Source: Argentina anserina
Taxonomy: Eukaryota; Streptophyta; Magnoliopsida; Rosales; Rosaceae
Assembly: GCF_933775445.1 (NCBI RefSeq)
Contig: NC_065877.1
Location: 13,702,001-13,766,000 of the forward strand
DNA length: 64,000 nucleotides
Direction: 5' to 3'
Part shown: piece after piece, positions 46,328-59,645 of the stretch
Layout: each line of letters begins with the position of its first letter
How positions within the stretch are numbered: position 1 is the stretch's first letter
The notes under the pieces: model-generated
What the model was told of the DNA's origin: nothing
The model's input: only the letters and a program-made list of their open reading frames with translations
Database searches by the model: none
Position numbers and translations under genes: made by a program

Positions 46328-49300
46328 CTCCCCATTGTATCGCGATCTTAATGTGTCATGGTGCATAACTGTTGCCTCGGTAAAAACCTTGCCAAGCAAA
46401 ACAAAAACTTCTTGGGTCAAATAAAAATCTTGGTTGAAGGGAAAAAGAGCACAATGCACTAACTACAGTTCAAGTAGCATGTGGAATAGACTTCCCCTGA
46501 AGTCTGCAAAACAACTCCTATGATCGGTAACTCAATCTTGGAGTTTAGATAGATAGCGTATACGAACGCTCTTCACATTCTTCAAAAGTACCAATGAGTC
46601 AATAAATTGAATATCAAATCTCACCAAACATTATTAAATCATCTATGTACACTAATCTGTACATGAATCAAAAGAAAAAGCATTGCATAACAACTTAAAA
46701 CAAAAGTTTACAATGAAAATCAGATTCACGCGTGGTATGTTATTCACGCACTTAAACATTAATACCTTCTTCGATACAATAAGTATAAACAAACCGTTAA
46801 ATGTTCTGGAAAGTAGATACCAGTGGCTTTCCAGTGATATATGGTTCACAACCTAGCTCGTTCTGAGCTGATTACAAAGCTCGGTCGAATTTGACTTAGC
46901 TGCAGTTTCCGAACAGATCCGTCATATTTTACTAAAACAACTATAACTTACTTCTATAATAGATATGATCAAATGATTAGTGTCCCTGGAAAGTATACAC
47001 ATAGATCTTTCCAATGGTACAAATTCACCATTTTCCAACCAGTAAAACGCCCTATAGGTCTGTGGAAGTTGACCTACGAATGTGGGCAGATTTTGATATC
47101 GCTTCATTAAATTGTCTTTTGTGTTGGGATATAGGATTTGATGTAATAAACGTGTTGTGATCAAGCATTGACATATGTGTGAGCTCACTCAGCCATCATC
47201 TTGGCCTTATGAGCTTAAACCGAATGAGATGTCAAGTCAGATATATTACAATAAGTACATGGATACACATATTGTACTTAAATATCAAGAGTTTCATCTC
47301 TTAAGACTTATCGTCGCTGATATGGTGGAAACATGTCTTCTCATGACTTCGACTGATTTATAGAATACTTGTATACATTAGTTTAACGTCTTTATTGACT
47401 TTAGCCAACTGATGAATAACATCATCAATAACGGTCATCACTTTCGAGACCTAGTATTCCTAAGATCTTTTCATTCTAAGTACAGCTGCATGCAATCTTG
47501 CATATCCCCAGACAGTTATGGGTAAATTACTTATGCGTCACGAGGGCTCTAGCTATAAGTTATAACAGCTTAAGTATCGCTCATGCTCATCCATTCTGCA
47601 AAATGAACATGGGGTTACGATATGTTCAACATCTATCCCACCATGCAATAAAAAGTCTTATCCGGTCTAAAAGACTTGATTGGATGGTAAAGGTAGTGAT
47701 CCCTAAGTTTTAAGCAAAGAGCTTTGGAATTGCAGCATTTGGCTCTTAGTTCATCAAGAGTCCATCACATTTCATTTTAATATGCCTACTTTATTAAGTT
47801 AACGCGCTCCGTGGTCCGGAGACACTTGAATTAGGTTAAAACCAATCAATTCATGATTTTTATCTACATTTCTTAACTTAGTCTCAACAGAGATGATATG
47901 TGACCACAAGCTGCAAATTCAGTAGTTTTGGAAACCACCTAACTGACAAGGGTATTATGAGAACAAACCGTCCCTCATATTTTCCATAAGGTGAGTCTAA
48001 ACTCTTCTATTTCTCACTACGCCTAACAAATGTATAACCCATAGGATTTACATGTGCAGTGTTGGCATTACCTGACCAATGACCTATCTCTTTGTTAAAA
48101 CTAGATCCTACGGCTTTCCAGGAGACGGCGTCATGGGTCGATCATCACCATCGATTCCTGCTGGATAGCACTTTCCATGTGGGAAAATCTACAATGTTGG
48201 AATTTTGCTTCAACAGAATATGCATGTATGATTTGACATCAAACTCTTTCAACATCGTCGTTTGTCGAGATCTCTCTTTGGATTGGTATTGACATTGAGG
48301 CGTCCCCCAATGATAACCATCATATTAGAAAATAGACGAGTCAGTATTATTGATCATAGATCAAGTTGTGCCATAACTCACATTCAACAAGTATTATCGA
48401 ACCAAGTGGTCTCTTCACACTTACATGAAAGCCACTGCCTAGTGACACCATCTACCATATTTGTAGAGTCGCCATGTCACCAACAAAGAGTAACTACATG
48501 TCCATCTCTGTCGGACATCAATCCATACAGTCATAGTTGCAGCATGTATCTCTAATCTCATCACTTCCATTTGTAGGATTATTAGGAACATGATGAGACA
48601 CAGTGGGACAAACCAGAAACAAGTAGTTTAACTTGAACAAACTTGTTCTTCTCTCCCCCTAACGACAGGGAGATTGGCTCATCAAAAGTGACTAAATGAG
48701 ATCGCATGTTAAGGTCTTTATAAGCAAACATAGGTGGAAGTTCATGTCTTATTCAAAGATAAAATTCAACATCAAATAACCCATCATTATACGCTTGTGG
48801 AAGTGTAAATCGGCACATAAAATATGTGGACTTAAACCGTTAACATAATCTATTAACAAACAAGCATATTATTAGACTTGAAACACTAACATGTAAATCG
48901 TTAAACCGTAACGTCAATGATGATGGTATAGATGGATACTGTAAAACAAGTTTATTTTATCGTGTGAAGCATGAGACCGATCAATATATATGGGTCCCAA
49001 TATAGATCCCGGTTGAACCATGAACACCTCATTAACTAATACTGAACCTATGTTTTACACTTTCTTGAATGGTTCGCTGGCTTTCTGAATCCCGAATGCT
49101 ACAAAAATTTTGAAGCAAGTAAACATGGGTGTAGAAATCCAATGCCACCGGCCTAACTGCCGGAACAGGTCAGAAAAGCACTGAATCGGCCGAAAAACTA
49201 GCCGGAGGTCAATGACCAATTTTGTCTAGCGGTTCACCATGTTCCAAGTCTCCAAATGGGCTCAAATTTTGTGAGTAGGTAGCATTGGATGTTAGGAATC

Positions 49301-50405
49301 AGTGGCCGCAAGTAGCACCACTATAGCCCACCTAAACATAGGTGAACCAGTCCTCACAATGACAAGTCCGCAATTTGTAAATCCTAAAATCTTAGGTTTT
49401 TTCAACTTTTTGTCATTGTTTTGTGTGCTCCATAACATATAAGTGTTATGATTTGCGTTTAACCTTGATATATGTATTAGCAAAAGATATTTTATTCTCA
49501 AAGTGAATCATGATAAGCCAATCTAGAGTTCCATCTTATATGTCATTCTCTTTAGCGCAGGAGGGTGTATGCCACTCCTAAACTTTGCTAAAGAATAGGC
49601 TTGGATATTGAGCATAGTCAATGAAGGATCATAGAGAGGGCTTATGCACTTGTCATATACTACATCTCCATTAGTTTGGAGGAATTTCATTTATCCATTT
49701 AATTTCTTTGCTTAAAATAATAGCATATACGAGTCATCGATTCAATATTCCGGATCATAGTATCGTGAAAGAATACAATTCACACTATTTCGACTCATGA
49801 GATGCGCTACGTCATTAGAAGCGATTCATAAGAACTCTATCACAATGAGTTTTCAGGTTATTATGTTGGCAAAAAATATTGTCTTCAAGTAGCTTATCGT
49901 CTCAGTAATTTGAATCATAGACAACTACTATGACAAAACCAATTCTTAGGTTTAATTGTTCTCTTGATGTATACAAGCATGTGATTTGAATCATAATGGC
50001 AAAATGCATTTAAACTTATGCATTTAAACCGCTAGTGATTTTATTTGATGACTAGTCATTTTAGTTACAATGGATTAAAATACTAAATCCATTAATAGCT
50101 TTCATTTAGCTATGCACTCAATATCTCTTAAACATATTCATATACAAGTATGTAGAGACAACATTAGGTCAAGACAAATAAATATCACAATATAAAGCTT
50201 GGCAAGTGCACTGAAATAGCCGTGTAACATTACTTAAGGGTTTTAGACCCTCAAACATCATTCACGAGTGATTTTGACATGCAAATATCAAGCATATACA
50301 CCATAGATCCAGATACAATGATCGGTGTTGCCTAGACATACCAAAAAATGGTTGTCGGGATAAAAAAATAGAGCCAAAAATAGTAGGAGTTTGTGAGGAG
50401 ACCAT

Positions 50406-50470
50406 GCGGGGGACCGTGCAGGGGCTACGGAGGGGGGGGGGGGGGTTGCGGGGGGCCTGTATGGGGGCTG
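50406..50470 (+). repeat. G-rich tract with a 14-G run
   Basis: Five runs of four or more G, including 14 consecutive G at 50432-50445, within 65 bases. This meets the usual pattern for G-quadruplex formation on the plus strand. On the minus strand it reads as a Pro-rich open frame, which I take to be a by-product. Confidence 0.7.
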
Positions 50471-51300
50471 CTGGATGCCTAGGGGCCAAGATAAGAACTC
50501 GGCTAATTTTTTATGCCATTAGGGGTAAAACCTGACAGTGGACGGAACATCTTGGCGATATTACCATGCGCGTAACTCGGCAACCTGTTATAGTTTGTCA
50601 CTCCTCTAATTTTGTACGAGCGTTAGTTCAATTCGAACTTTGTGCAAAACATCACCATATTTTGAAACGGTGAGATATAAAGTGCATCATATGGCGTGTA
50701 ACACTACAAATCATCACCAAAACAAGGTGGAAACATGTCATAACAACACATCAATCAAGGCTTCATCATGCCAACGAGGCATAAATATGCTACTACAAGC
50801 ATGTTGGTTCGAAATAGAGCCGAGAAAAAACACTCATGGCTCGGAGTCCTTCGGCGTTTTTCAATGCTAGTTTGCAAAGTGTTGCTCAAAATCAATAGAT
50901 GGTGACCTAATCCGCCAAAGATTATGGAGAACCAAAACACATGTATAATAACCACATCAAAAATCATATGTGTGCATTGCGCCACACAAAGATCACGTAA
51001 GGCTGACTTATGCCACAATTAAAACTATGGACTTATGTAGGTAGTGCTCATGTATGATCTAACAAGCACCAATTAGCAAGGAGTACAAGATTGGCAACTC
51101 CATTTGCTTTACAATTTCGGCGACATACCGGAAAGATAATGCTCATGCAGAGCCATAAAATACTATGTCTATTAGCTTTTCCACTATGTTGCCACTGGAA
51201 ACTAATACCAATGACACCAAGTTTCATCCTACCACTAGGAGGCTATGACCATTTGACACAAGGAACTCGCAACCTCATTAGGGTAAACATGGCTGATAAG

Positions 51301-53005
51301 TGCACCACCTAGGACAAATCCCACTTCTCCCTGTTAAACTATAACAGGGCATTATTTTAACAAAAATTAAAATGCAAAAAACCAAACGAAAAACAAACAA
51401 TAATAACCTAGCCCAATACGGGTCCAAAAATAGAGCCCAAGCCCAGGCTTCAACCCGGGACGAGGGAGGCACACACCGCCAGTCAAGTCTGGCATAACCC
51501 ATCACCGTCCTTTTTTCGCCGATTCGCCACCAACTCCGTTAAACATGCAGCGCCGATCCCCTACCCCCAACACACAATACCCCTTAGCAACACCGCTACC
51601 AATCGACATCTTTTCCCAATCCAATCTAAGTGCCATGATCTAGATTGAAGCCACCCGATCAGAGGTATGTTGCGCCGCAATGAAACCATCACCACCTAGC
51701 AGCCCTTAGATCTCCGAACTCGATGCCCATCGCCGACCCAACCAACTCCGAGCAAACCATGGCCAAGCCTCCATCACATCGTCACCCCTCTCAGCTAGCA
51801 AAACTCCACCGGAAACTCCCCAATACAAACAAAAGAGTCGATCGAGTCATCCCGGAGTAATACAGACCCACCTGGGGTCGACCAGCCCCGCCCGACGACG
51901 GCAATGGGCACGCTGCCGGACATGAATAAAAACCCTAAAATTCTCTCCCTCCGAGCGTTTTTTTCTTTTGAGTTAGCTCCCACTCTTTACCATTTTGCAT
52001 TTGCACATTTATAACCACAATGTATAATTTCTTTGAAATCTGTAATAGTGAGAATATATTCTCATGTTCTTCCATATATTGAGTGTCTTGTTCAATAACT
52101 TCTCATATCTTGCTCTTGTATATTTTGATCATAATTTTTATGTCTTTCAATAAAACGGTGTTGCACCAAAAGAAATTAATCTAGACTAGGTTTATAAACA
52201 CATTCAACATGACAATGCCAAATTTCAGGCGCATATTGTGGTCAACAAGAGGGAAGATTCTTAGTATCAATACGATTCCAAGTAATGAATTGTATGTCAA
52301 GTCTGGTGGCATTCACCATTTGTTATTAATATGCTTCTCTTTCTTGCTTTTCTTCCTTCAGCCATAAAGGAAGGGTTTTTGCAATTGGGTGGCGTGTTAT
52401 TGGCTCAGAGTGTGGGGGTGGAAGTTGACTCTTCATGAGCGGTGTCATGGTGGCTGTGATATGGCTGTCGGCGGTGATTTTTCCTGCTCTCCTCAACCTT
52501 AACTTGGGCTTGGATTCTATGTTTAGACTACGACTCGGTTAAGAAAATAGGTCAATTATACGTTCAACCGGGGGTGTGGCTAACCAAACTTGTCTCGGAC
52601 ACGTGTTAGAATGCTATTGGCTTCCAGACCTTGTCCATAATCAAAAACAAATTGTGTTCTTCATTTTACCCTTCTACATTCTTATTCATATACAAACCCA
52701 TTTATGATTTGCATAACTTTGTGATGGGGGAGACATATCTCGGACAATTGAGGGCTTGCTCCGGCGGGGCCTTGGAATACGTCGTTTTGCGGTTGTTCCT
52801 GATCCTACTCGTCCTCTAATCTTTGTTGTGTGTCGTCGATTGGCCATCTTTTTCGCCGCCGTGTTGTCGGAAGACATCATTGGGGAGCAATCAGAGTAAG
52901 GTTGTGGTGAGGGTGTAAAGCAGAGACCTGGAGGTGAAGAAAGAGAAGTATAGAAGGAAAATTAACTAGCTTGAGTTTCTGTTGTAGAGACAAAACGAAA
53001 TTCAA
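51301..53005. other. Mixed non-coding stretch with a GC-richer island
   Basis: 51330-51990 is GC-richer and on the minus strand begins with a phrase like GGAGGGAGAGAATTTTAGGG, as transcribed plant leaders do; it may be a LINE or captured gene fragment, as suspected for 28260-28820. 52000-53005 has no recognisable gene. Confidence 0.35.
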
Positions 53006-53478
53006 GCATGGGCGGATCCAGTGTATGGCTTGCATGGGCTGGAGCCCTTGCAAGTTTTTCATATATAGGTAGTTATCCTAGCAAGTAAGCACAATGTAGT
53101 GATTGGTCCAGTTGGTTTTAGTGCACCCATCTTCTCCACCACTTCTCAAGTTTGAATCCCATTGAAGGGATTTGTGCTACTTATTTATTTTTATGCTTTT
53201 TCAAGTCTTTTTCTCCTTATTTATCATTTTTGGTTCTTATGTTACCCATTTGTTCTTTTTTTTTCTCTATTGTTTTCTCATTCTTTTATATTTTCTAATG
53301 TTATTCATTAGTTTTTCCCAAACATTTCCAAAGGTTTTTGCTATTTCTCTCATTTTGTTCTCCCCTCATTCATTTTAGTACAGTATTTAGAATTACATTC
53401 TAAATCTTAGGGAACAAAATTACCCGCAATTTTTTTTCGAGCAAGCCCTACCACATTTTACATCCTAAATCCGCCACT
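53006..53478. mobile_element. hAT-like MITE with GGCGGAT ends
   Basis: Left end ATGGGCGGATCCAGTG and, complemented, right end AGTGGCGGATTTAGGATG form imperfect inverted repeats. The flanks are GAAATTCAA (left) and GAATTCAA (right), an 8-bp duplication with a one-base indel. No coding frame. A tRNA-like core lies inside on the plus strand. Confidence 0.6.
53104..53159 (+). other. tRNA-like core (box A and box B) inside the GGCGGAT MITE
   Basis: Box A TGGTCCAGTTGG at 53104-53115 fits TRGYNNARNNGG; box B AGTTTGAATCC at 53149-53159 has two differences from GGTTCGAATCC. Spacing is 45 bases start to start, the same as in the element at 21653-22556, though the sequences between differ. No cloverleaf can be drawn. 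Confidence 0.45.
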
Positions 53479-53591
53479 GAATTCAATAGATTCATACACG
53501 GTTCTAATGGGTGTCTATAATCTTCATCAAAGAGGGAAATTAAAAGTAGCGACCTTTAAATATAGAAAGATACACAAATCATCTATAATTC

Positions 53592-53846
53592 TTGGGAAAA
53601 TTTACAACAGATAGAATGAAAGATTTCACCCTTGGAGTTGAGAAACCGGCTAGGCATGATGGGAGGAGAGCTGCTTCCAAAAGAGGTGGAAGTCACGGTG
53701 GTGTTTTGGACTCGGATGGGGATGTCTTGTTTGGTTTGGATGATCTTGTTGAGTTGATGGAAGGTGAAGAAGAGGAAGAGAAAATGAGGGGTATAATCGA
53801 TTTTCCTAATGAGGGAGCAACCATGGTTAATATTGGCGTTGGTTGA
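53592..53846 (+). other. Possible gene fragment, 84 codons, acidic
   Basis: Open frame MGKFTTDRMKDFTLGVEKPA... with an Arg/Gly-rich middle (GRRAASKRGGSHGG) followed by an acidic run (LMEGEEEEEK). The amino-acid composition looks more protein-like than other chance frames here. No motif, no flanking exons and no promoter were recognised; the reverse strand is also open. Low confidence that it is a gene. Confidence 0.2.
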
Positions 53847-55091
53847 ATCCAGCCGAACCCAAGAAAATAAGCTCACATAGGGCAATTATGTTACATGAGT
53901 TATAAATCATGGCCAAACAACGGTTTTGAAAGTTTTAAAAACATGTGAATTTTTTTTAAACAAAGATTTTTTACTTTCACAAATCAAACATTCTACTTAA
54001 AGCATTTATCTGAAACAAGTGTTTATAAAATGAGACACCTGAAGGTGGTGATATATAGTCACCTACCCAAATTGTATTTAAATACAACAACATCAATAAG
54101 ACACAAACGGTGATAACAATTTGCATATAATCCTCAGAGACACTTAATTCTACAACAAAGAGAAACAATACATTGGAAGTAGTGACTAGTAGGGGCGATT
54201 GTTGTAGGGGTGAGTGACGTTCTCGGTTACCTAACAGTGGCTAGCATGTTCATGTATGTTTGAAGACAAGTTGGGATACAAAAAAAAATCATAAATCACT
54301 TAAGGTATTTTTTTTTTTGCCAAAATAATCATATTGTAAACATTTATAGAAGTTTTAGAAAACACAAATCATGCTAAAATAGTAAGGCCGTTTAATCATA
54401 TAGTGGTAGAGATTCAAACAACACTCTATCTAAGCACCACCGACAATCAACTAGTTTGAATATCAGTTGGTTGGCGAGATTGTCCATTATCATGGTTAGT
54501 ACCCTAACGTGCACTCAAATTGACTCTTTTACTTGCTTGTGACATGTAAATGTCTTATACGAGAGTAAGAGATAATAAAGCAAGGCACAACACAACCGGA
54601 GGTTTGTTATTATCAACACCAAAAGATGATTTATAACTCGGATCTCATTCATTTGCAGGTGAAACTGGAAATTCTATCCAACTTACCTTAACATAAAAGT
54701 TGTCTAGTCTCGGATTTTCATAACATATAATGCATATTGTAAATCAACCCTGAGTCATAATCTATGTATTTATAACTTGGCCAAAAGCTACATAGGAGGG
54801 TTAACTCTCCAACCCTGAATGGACATGTAGAGTCCCCACCGAAAGCTAAATCTAAAGTACTGCTACTTCGAGTGCCACACAATGCTCGTAATATAAAAAA
54901 TTCTTGACCAACGATGTTGAAATCAAAGAGTAAGTCCATTATGTCGATAAAAAAGAGAACTTAACATTTTCCTAGTTTGACCAGGGAAGGTTAACGATTA
55001 CTTTAAGTTGACTAAGTTATTTCCTAGCTTAACCTGGAGATTGACCAACATGACTTTGATCCATCATGACATTTACTTACCGAGGTTCTCA
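53847..55091. other. Intergenic stretch, nothing recognised
   Basis: AT-rich, no gene or repeat structure seen. Confidence 0.5.
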
Positions 55092-56208
55092 TATTAACTC
55101 TACTCATAATGCAATGAGGACCGCATGATTTTAAGATGCATATATATCATGCATATGCACCGCAAAATTTTCAATGTAAGATTAAGCTTTCTCTCTCCTG
55201 TATATATCTTGTAAAGCATGACAACTCTATTGCCAGACAACGGATTTCAGTTTCAAGAAGAATATATTTGACAATTAACTCAAAGACATTCATATGTTTC
55301 GTGTGGTTTTCATAAATGACCATTTTCCGTTAGATTTTCCAACCTTCATATGCCGCGTATTTTTTATTTGAGAAAGATACTATCATTTTTTTGAAATAAA
55401 ACCATTACATCATATGGGAATTTTGGTGGTAGAAATAGTTTCTTCACTCTCAACCCAAATATCACCTCTAGTTACAAGACCATAGTCAAGAAAGCCCAAT
55501 CCCGAATTAATTATGGCACCCCTCATCTAGGGCTACAAAACAAGCAATGTATTGTGCAACTCTATTTTCTTTGAACCAGGAGATTCTGAATGTTTAACCA
55601 CTAGGGCACCATCAAAAGGCAAACAATTTCCAGGACCAGTAACCAATCTACAGTACTAGGAAATTCAGCGTTGAGGGAGAATGAACGTAGGACAAACAAA
55701 ATATAATCCAAATAATTAAGCTGATGAATTTGACGTTGAGGAAATACCAGTATACTCGTAAGCAAGTGCATGACTACACGCCAATAGTATATACTAGCTT
55801 TGAAAGGACTTAAAATTATTCTCTGTTTTTTCGAAAGTTCTTGAGAAGATGTCAATGGTTAAATATGATTATTTTTTATCAATTAAAGTTGATTTTGTAG
55901 GTGCCAAATTACAAAAGATCCACTAAGCTAGCCCTCTCTTGATTTTTATGTTCACGAGTTTTACAGTTTATATAGACCTTATTTGTTATTACTCAGTTCT
56001 GCACACTCAACCTGTGCCACTCTTCGTATACTTTCGTCACTCATGCATATATTGTTCCATACATACAGTTCCTAGGAAATTTTCTGGTTTGCTAAAAGTT
56101 GGTGCTTTCGGAGTTTCGAAACAACTCAGATAGGGTGAGGTCCTATTGCAAAATAGAAGAAGTTGGTGCTTCCATAGAGAAGTTAATTACGTTATATAAC
56201 ATTATATA

Positions 56209-56838
56209 ATTAAATACTGGTGTCACTTTATACTTTACACTTAAAACAGTTTTGTCTCTTAATTTTCAAATTAAATTGGTATATATACCCTTAAACTCAA
56301 ATTTGTTGACAGTCTTATCATTCTGCTAGTTGACCGGTATAAAATTCTTTTATGTTTTGAAAATGACTGAAATACCCCAAATTCAAATCAATTTATTTTC
56401 TTTTCTAAGTCAATTCTCTATTTATTTTTTCTTAATATATTTTTGGTGCATCAAATATAAATTATAACAATGTTATCAACACAAAATGTCAAACTTATAT
56501 GTACGTGTATGTGTATATATATATATATATATTTTTTATATGATATGAAAAATAGAAAATGTTATCAAAAGAAATTGTCAAACTTTTCAATAGTGCTTCA
56601 TTAAGAAAGAAAAATCCACCTAGAGCCAACCTAAAGAGATAAAAATGAATAAAAGTGTTAGAGAAAAAGAACGAGGACAAATCAAATTGATTTCTAATGG
56701 GGATATTTTAGTCATTTTAAAATCAAATGTTTGGCATGACAGTGAGATAACTGATTAATTTGGCGGAGTTGACAAAACTGTCGATGGACAAAATTGTTTT
56801 TAAGTGCAAAATTTAAGGTAGCAGAAGTATTTAATCAA
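56209..56838. mobile_element. MULE-like MITE (630 bp) with 10-bp target duplication
   Basis: Long inverted ends: left ATTAAATACTGGTG...CACTTAAAACAGTTTTGTC, right complemented TTAAATACTTCTG...CACTTAAAAACAATTTTGTC. ACATTATATA lies on both sides (56199-56208 and 56839-56848), which fits the 9-11-bp duplications of Mutator-like elements. No coding frame. It ends exactly where the target duplication of the next element begins. Confidence 0.7.
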
Positions 56839-57337
56839 ACATTATATATATCCTTAGAATAATGCTAAATGAACCACCATTTTGTAAACCGCATACGTCC
56901 CACTTTAGGTGGATAGCTGACTTGGCATATCCACATCACCATAACATTATTTTAGCTTCTTTTATATTATATTATATTTTCTTTTCTTTTCTAAATTTCA
57001 AGATTTCACTCATGTTTTTTTACTTTCGATTTATCTTATAAGCCCTATTTCTTTTACTTTTTTTTTTACACTTCTAAACTGATACACGATTTCTCCATCT
57101 ATTTTTTCTTATCTTTCTAATCTTTTATTCTATTCACCATCTCCAAAATTCTCACATCAATTTAATTATAATGCAGAACCAAGTATCTTTCTCTATTAAT
57201 TAATTAATTGTTTGTATCACGAAGATAAATGAGGTGATGATGCATATCATGATGCTTAACTTGGGATTCTTTTCTTTTAATCTGGGATTATAATGTTCAT
57301 CGACTGCATTCTTCTTCTAATTTTTGGATGAAGACGC

Positions 57338-57620
57338 GCTACAACACAAAACATGATTTCCAACCCTTGAAATGGTCGAAAAAAATCCTCATTTGGTCGT
57401 TAATACTCTTTCCGACCAAATAAATTTGGTCGGGCTCAGTCAATACTACCTTGGTAACAAATGCTATTTTCCAACCATTTTGGTCGGAAATAATAGCCAT
57501 TTACAACCAAATGAAAGTCATAAACTCCATTAGAAATGTCACTTTATCCGTCCAAAAAAACTAGTCAGAATTCAGTTGGTAATAATATCATTTCCGACGA
57601 GTATTTCCTACCCTACCATG
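57338..57620. mobile_element. CACTA-like terminal fragment
   Basis: Begins CGCTACAACACAAAACATG, close to the usual CACTACAA(C/G)AAAA end, and is followed by alternating TTTCCGACC / GGTCGGAAA motifs typical of CACTA subterminal regions. The other end was not found. Confidence 0.4.
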
Positions 57621-58704
57621 CAAAACTTATTATTATGTTTTCATTTCAATACTTAATTTTCATTGAATTAAATAGAAGAAACTTAGGAAAAAATAAAAAT
57701 AACAAAATTTAGCTTGTTTTATTATTAGATAAAGAATGTAGTTTTACATTGTGCCCAACTATCCAATAGAACTAAGGAATTATAATACCAAAAACAAAAC
57801 AACTGTATTCAAAATCGGTCTCTAACAGTTGTATTCAAATTTCATATCCCTTTGCTCAACAAGAAATTGTCAAAACGTCGACCAACATCCCCACAAAGGT
57901 GCACCTATGATTAGTCACCTAATCCCGCAGAAACGTATTCGTTAGTGAGAGCATAACATAGGTGAAAGCATAACATATTCGTTAGTGAAAGCATCTTCTT
58001 TCTTCATATGAGATCACTCATCATTGTACAACATAACATAAGCCAAGTGGTAATAAATGCCCATCTCACAAATTTAAGTTACTTACAATATCTCTCAAAA
58101 TACAAAAAGTACCAAATATACTCACGCTAGCCACTGTGAACATGACTAGAAAAGATTTCAAGAGATAAGCAGACCTACGTCACTCCATATAACAATATGC
58201 CCCGCGCTTTACTGACCTTCATTTGTATATTGTCTCTTGATAATTTAAGAGGTCCTTGTGTAAGTAGTACAATTAATCGTAGTGTCATCATATTCAACTA
58301 AGTTTATCTATGTCCCAAAGGATGTTGTATCTGAGTCATTCCAGTGCTACATACCTTGCTTTTTCCATGTAAAACCCTAAAACTCTACCTGGAAGAGAAA
58401 CAAACATATGGAGAAAATTACAGATGTTATTGCAATCAAACAGTCCAATAACTACTCTGAAAACTAACCCACTCTTGCTCATTGCATATCATTATCCATA
58501 GACCGAAGAAAGTATAAGCATCACTATGTGTGGGGTTCATTAACTTAACAAATATTAGTTTACAACTTTAAATTTTAATCAGAAGAAAACGAGTTGTATA
58601 TACATCAAAGCAAATAAGCAATAGACTGAACTACTACAATAATTTGTTTGCAGCAATTAAGCAGCAAATAAACTGACTTTGTTGTCCACAGTCTGTGAGC
58701 TAAC

Positions 58705-59249
58705 CTAGGTTGTACGGAATCGGGTATGGGTACGTGAAAACAAAACGTTTGGAAACGCGGAAGCGTGTTTTTCAAAAATTTTGGGAAGCGGGTACGTTTT
58801 GGAAACGTCGAAATAAAAAATATATAAATATATTTAAATTATACAAAAATAAATATAATAACAAATTTTTGGTTTAAGTAACTCAAAATCTCAAATAACT
58901 TAAATAACTTGGTGTTCAATATTCGAAATAATACAAATATAATGAGAGATTTAGGTATCAACAAGAGAGAATGAGGATCGGGGACTCGGCGGGAGGTCAA
59001 AAATATGTCGAAATAAGTTATTTGACTCGACGAATGTAGGTCTAGCCCTTCATTTAAAAAATTATAGAAAACATAAAAAACCTTTATTTTTTGGAAACTC
59101 GCGTTTCCACCACGTTTCCAAAATACATTTTTCTAGAAACACGTTTCCGGGCGTTTCTGGCGCGTTTCCGGACGTTTCCGTCGCGTTTCCGGAGTGGTTC
59201 CGCTTCGGAAGCGGGAAACGTGGGTAAAGACACGTTTCCGTGCTTCCTA
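58705..59249. mobile_element. hAT-like element (545 bp) nested in the Pack-MULE
   Basis: Left end CTAGGTTGTACGGAATCGG and, complemented, right end TAGGAAGCACGGAAACGTG. TGAGCTAAC flanks both sides (58696-58704, 59250-59258); the last 8 bases fit a hAT duplication. Subterminal GGAAGCGGG/CGTTTCC motifs match the element at 30844-32093, so they are one family. No coding frame. Confidence 0.75.
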
Positions 59250-59645
59250 TGAGCTAACTATGCATTTAGGATTAATAAAAAATAGTATACAAGAAACCTC
59301 ATATAAATAGAACAAAGTATCTTATCAAAAGAAATGAACACTTTTACTTTTGCTATTTTCTCTCGTCCCACAAAACATTAGTAGATTAACTCAAACTATG
59401 ATAGCAGATTACCTTACTAATCAACCTACCCAAATTTCATTTATACTCCTCTAATCAAATTGTAGCTATCAGTGTATGGAAGTTGCTTATTGAACAATGA
59501 AAGTAATATTTGCTTCATAAGTACCATTAAGAGACAAACTCAGGATCAATAGACAGAACATCAAACAGATTCGTTTCCTTGAATAGGCAGCAACCGTATC
59601 ACAGAAATAAGATGCATAAGATGATTTGTGGCAGTCTATACTTAC

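Larger units (their letters stand above)
46128..51300 (-). mobile_element. Second copia-type element, opposite orientation; right limit uncertain
   Basis: On the minus strand TGGGGAG (polypurine tract) is followed by TGTTGTAGGAG, the start of an LTR of about 200 bases ending GTAGCAACA at 46128. The 3' non-coding region (46328-47010) is similar to that of the plus-strand copia element. Internal sequence continues to about 51.3 kb without any gag or pol motif, and no second LTR was found on the right, so the 5' end is lost or too diverged. Open frames inside (for example 47188-46922, 50489-50262) lack known motifs. Confidence 0.55.

Noticed and set aside
50262..50489. Pro-rich protein on the minus strand
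   Set aside because: The Pro codons come from the G-rich tract inside a non-coding copia element.
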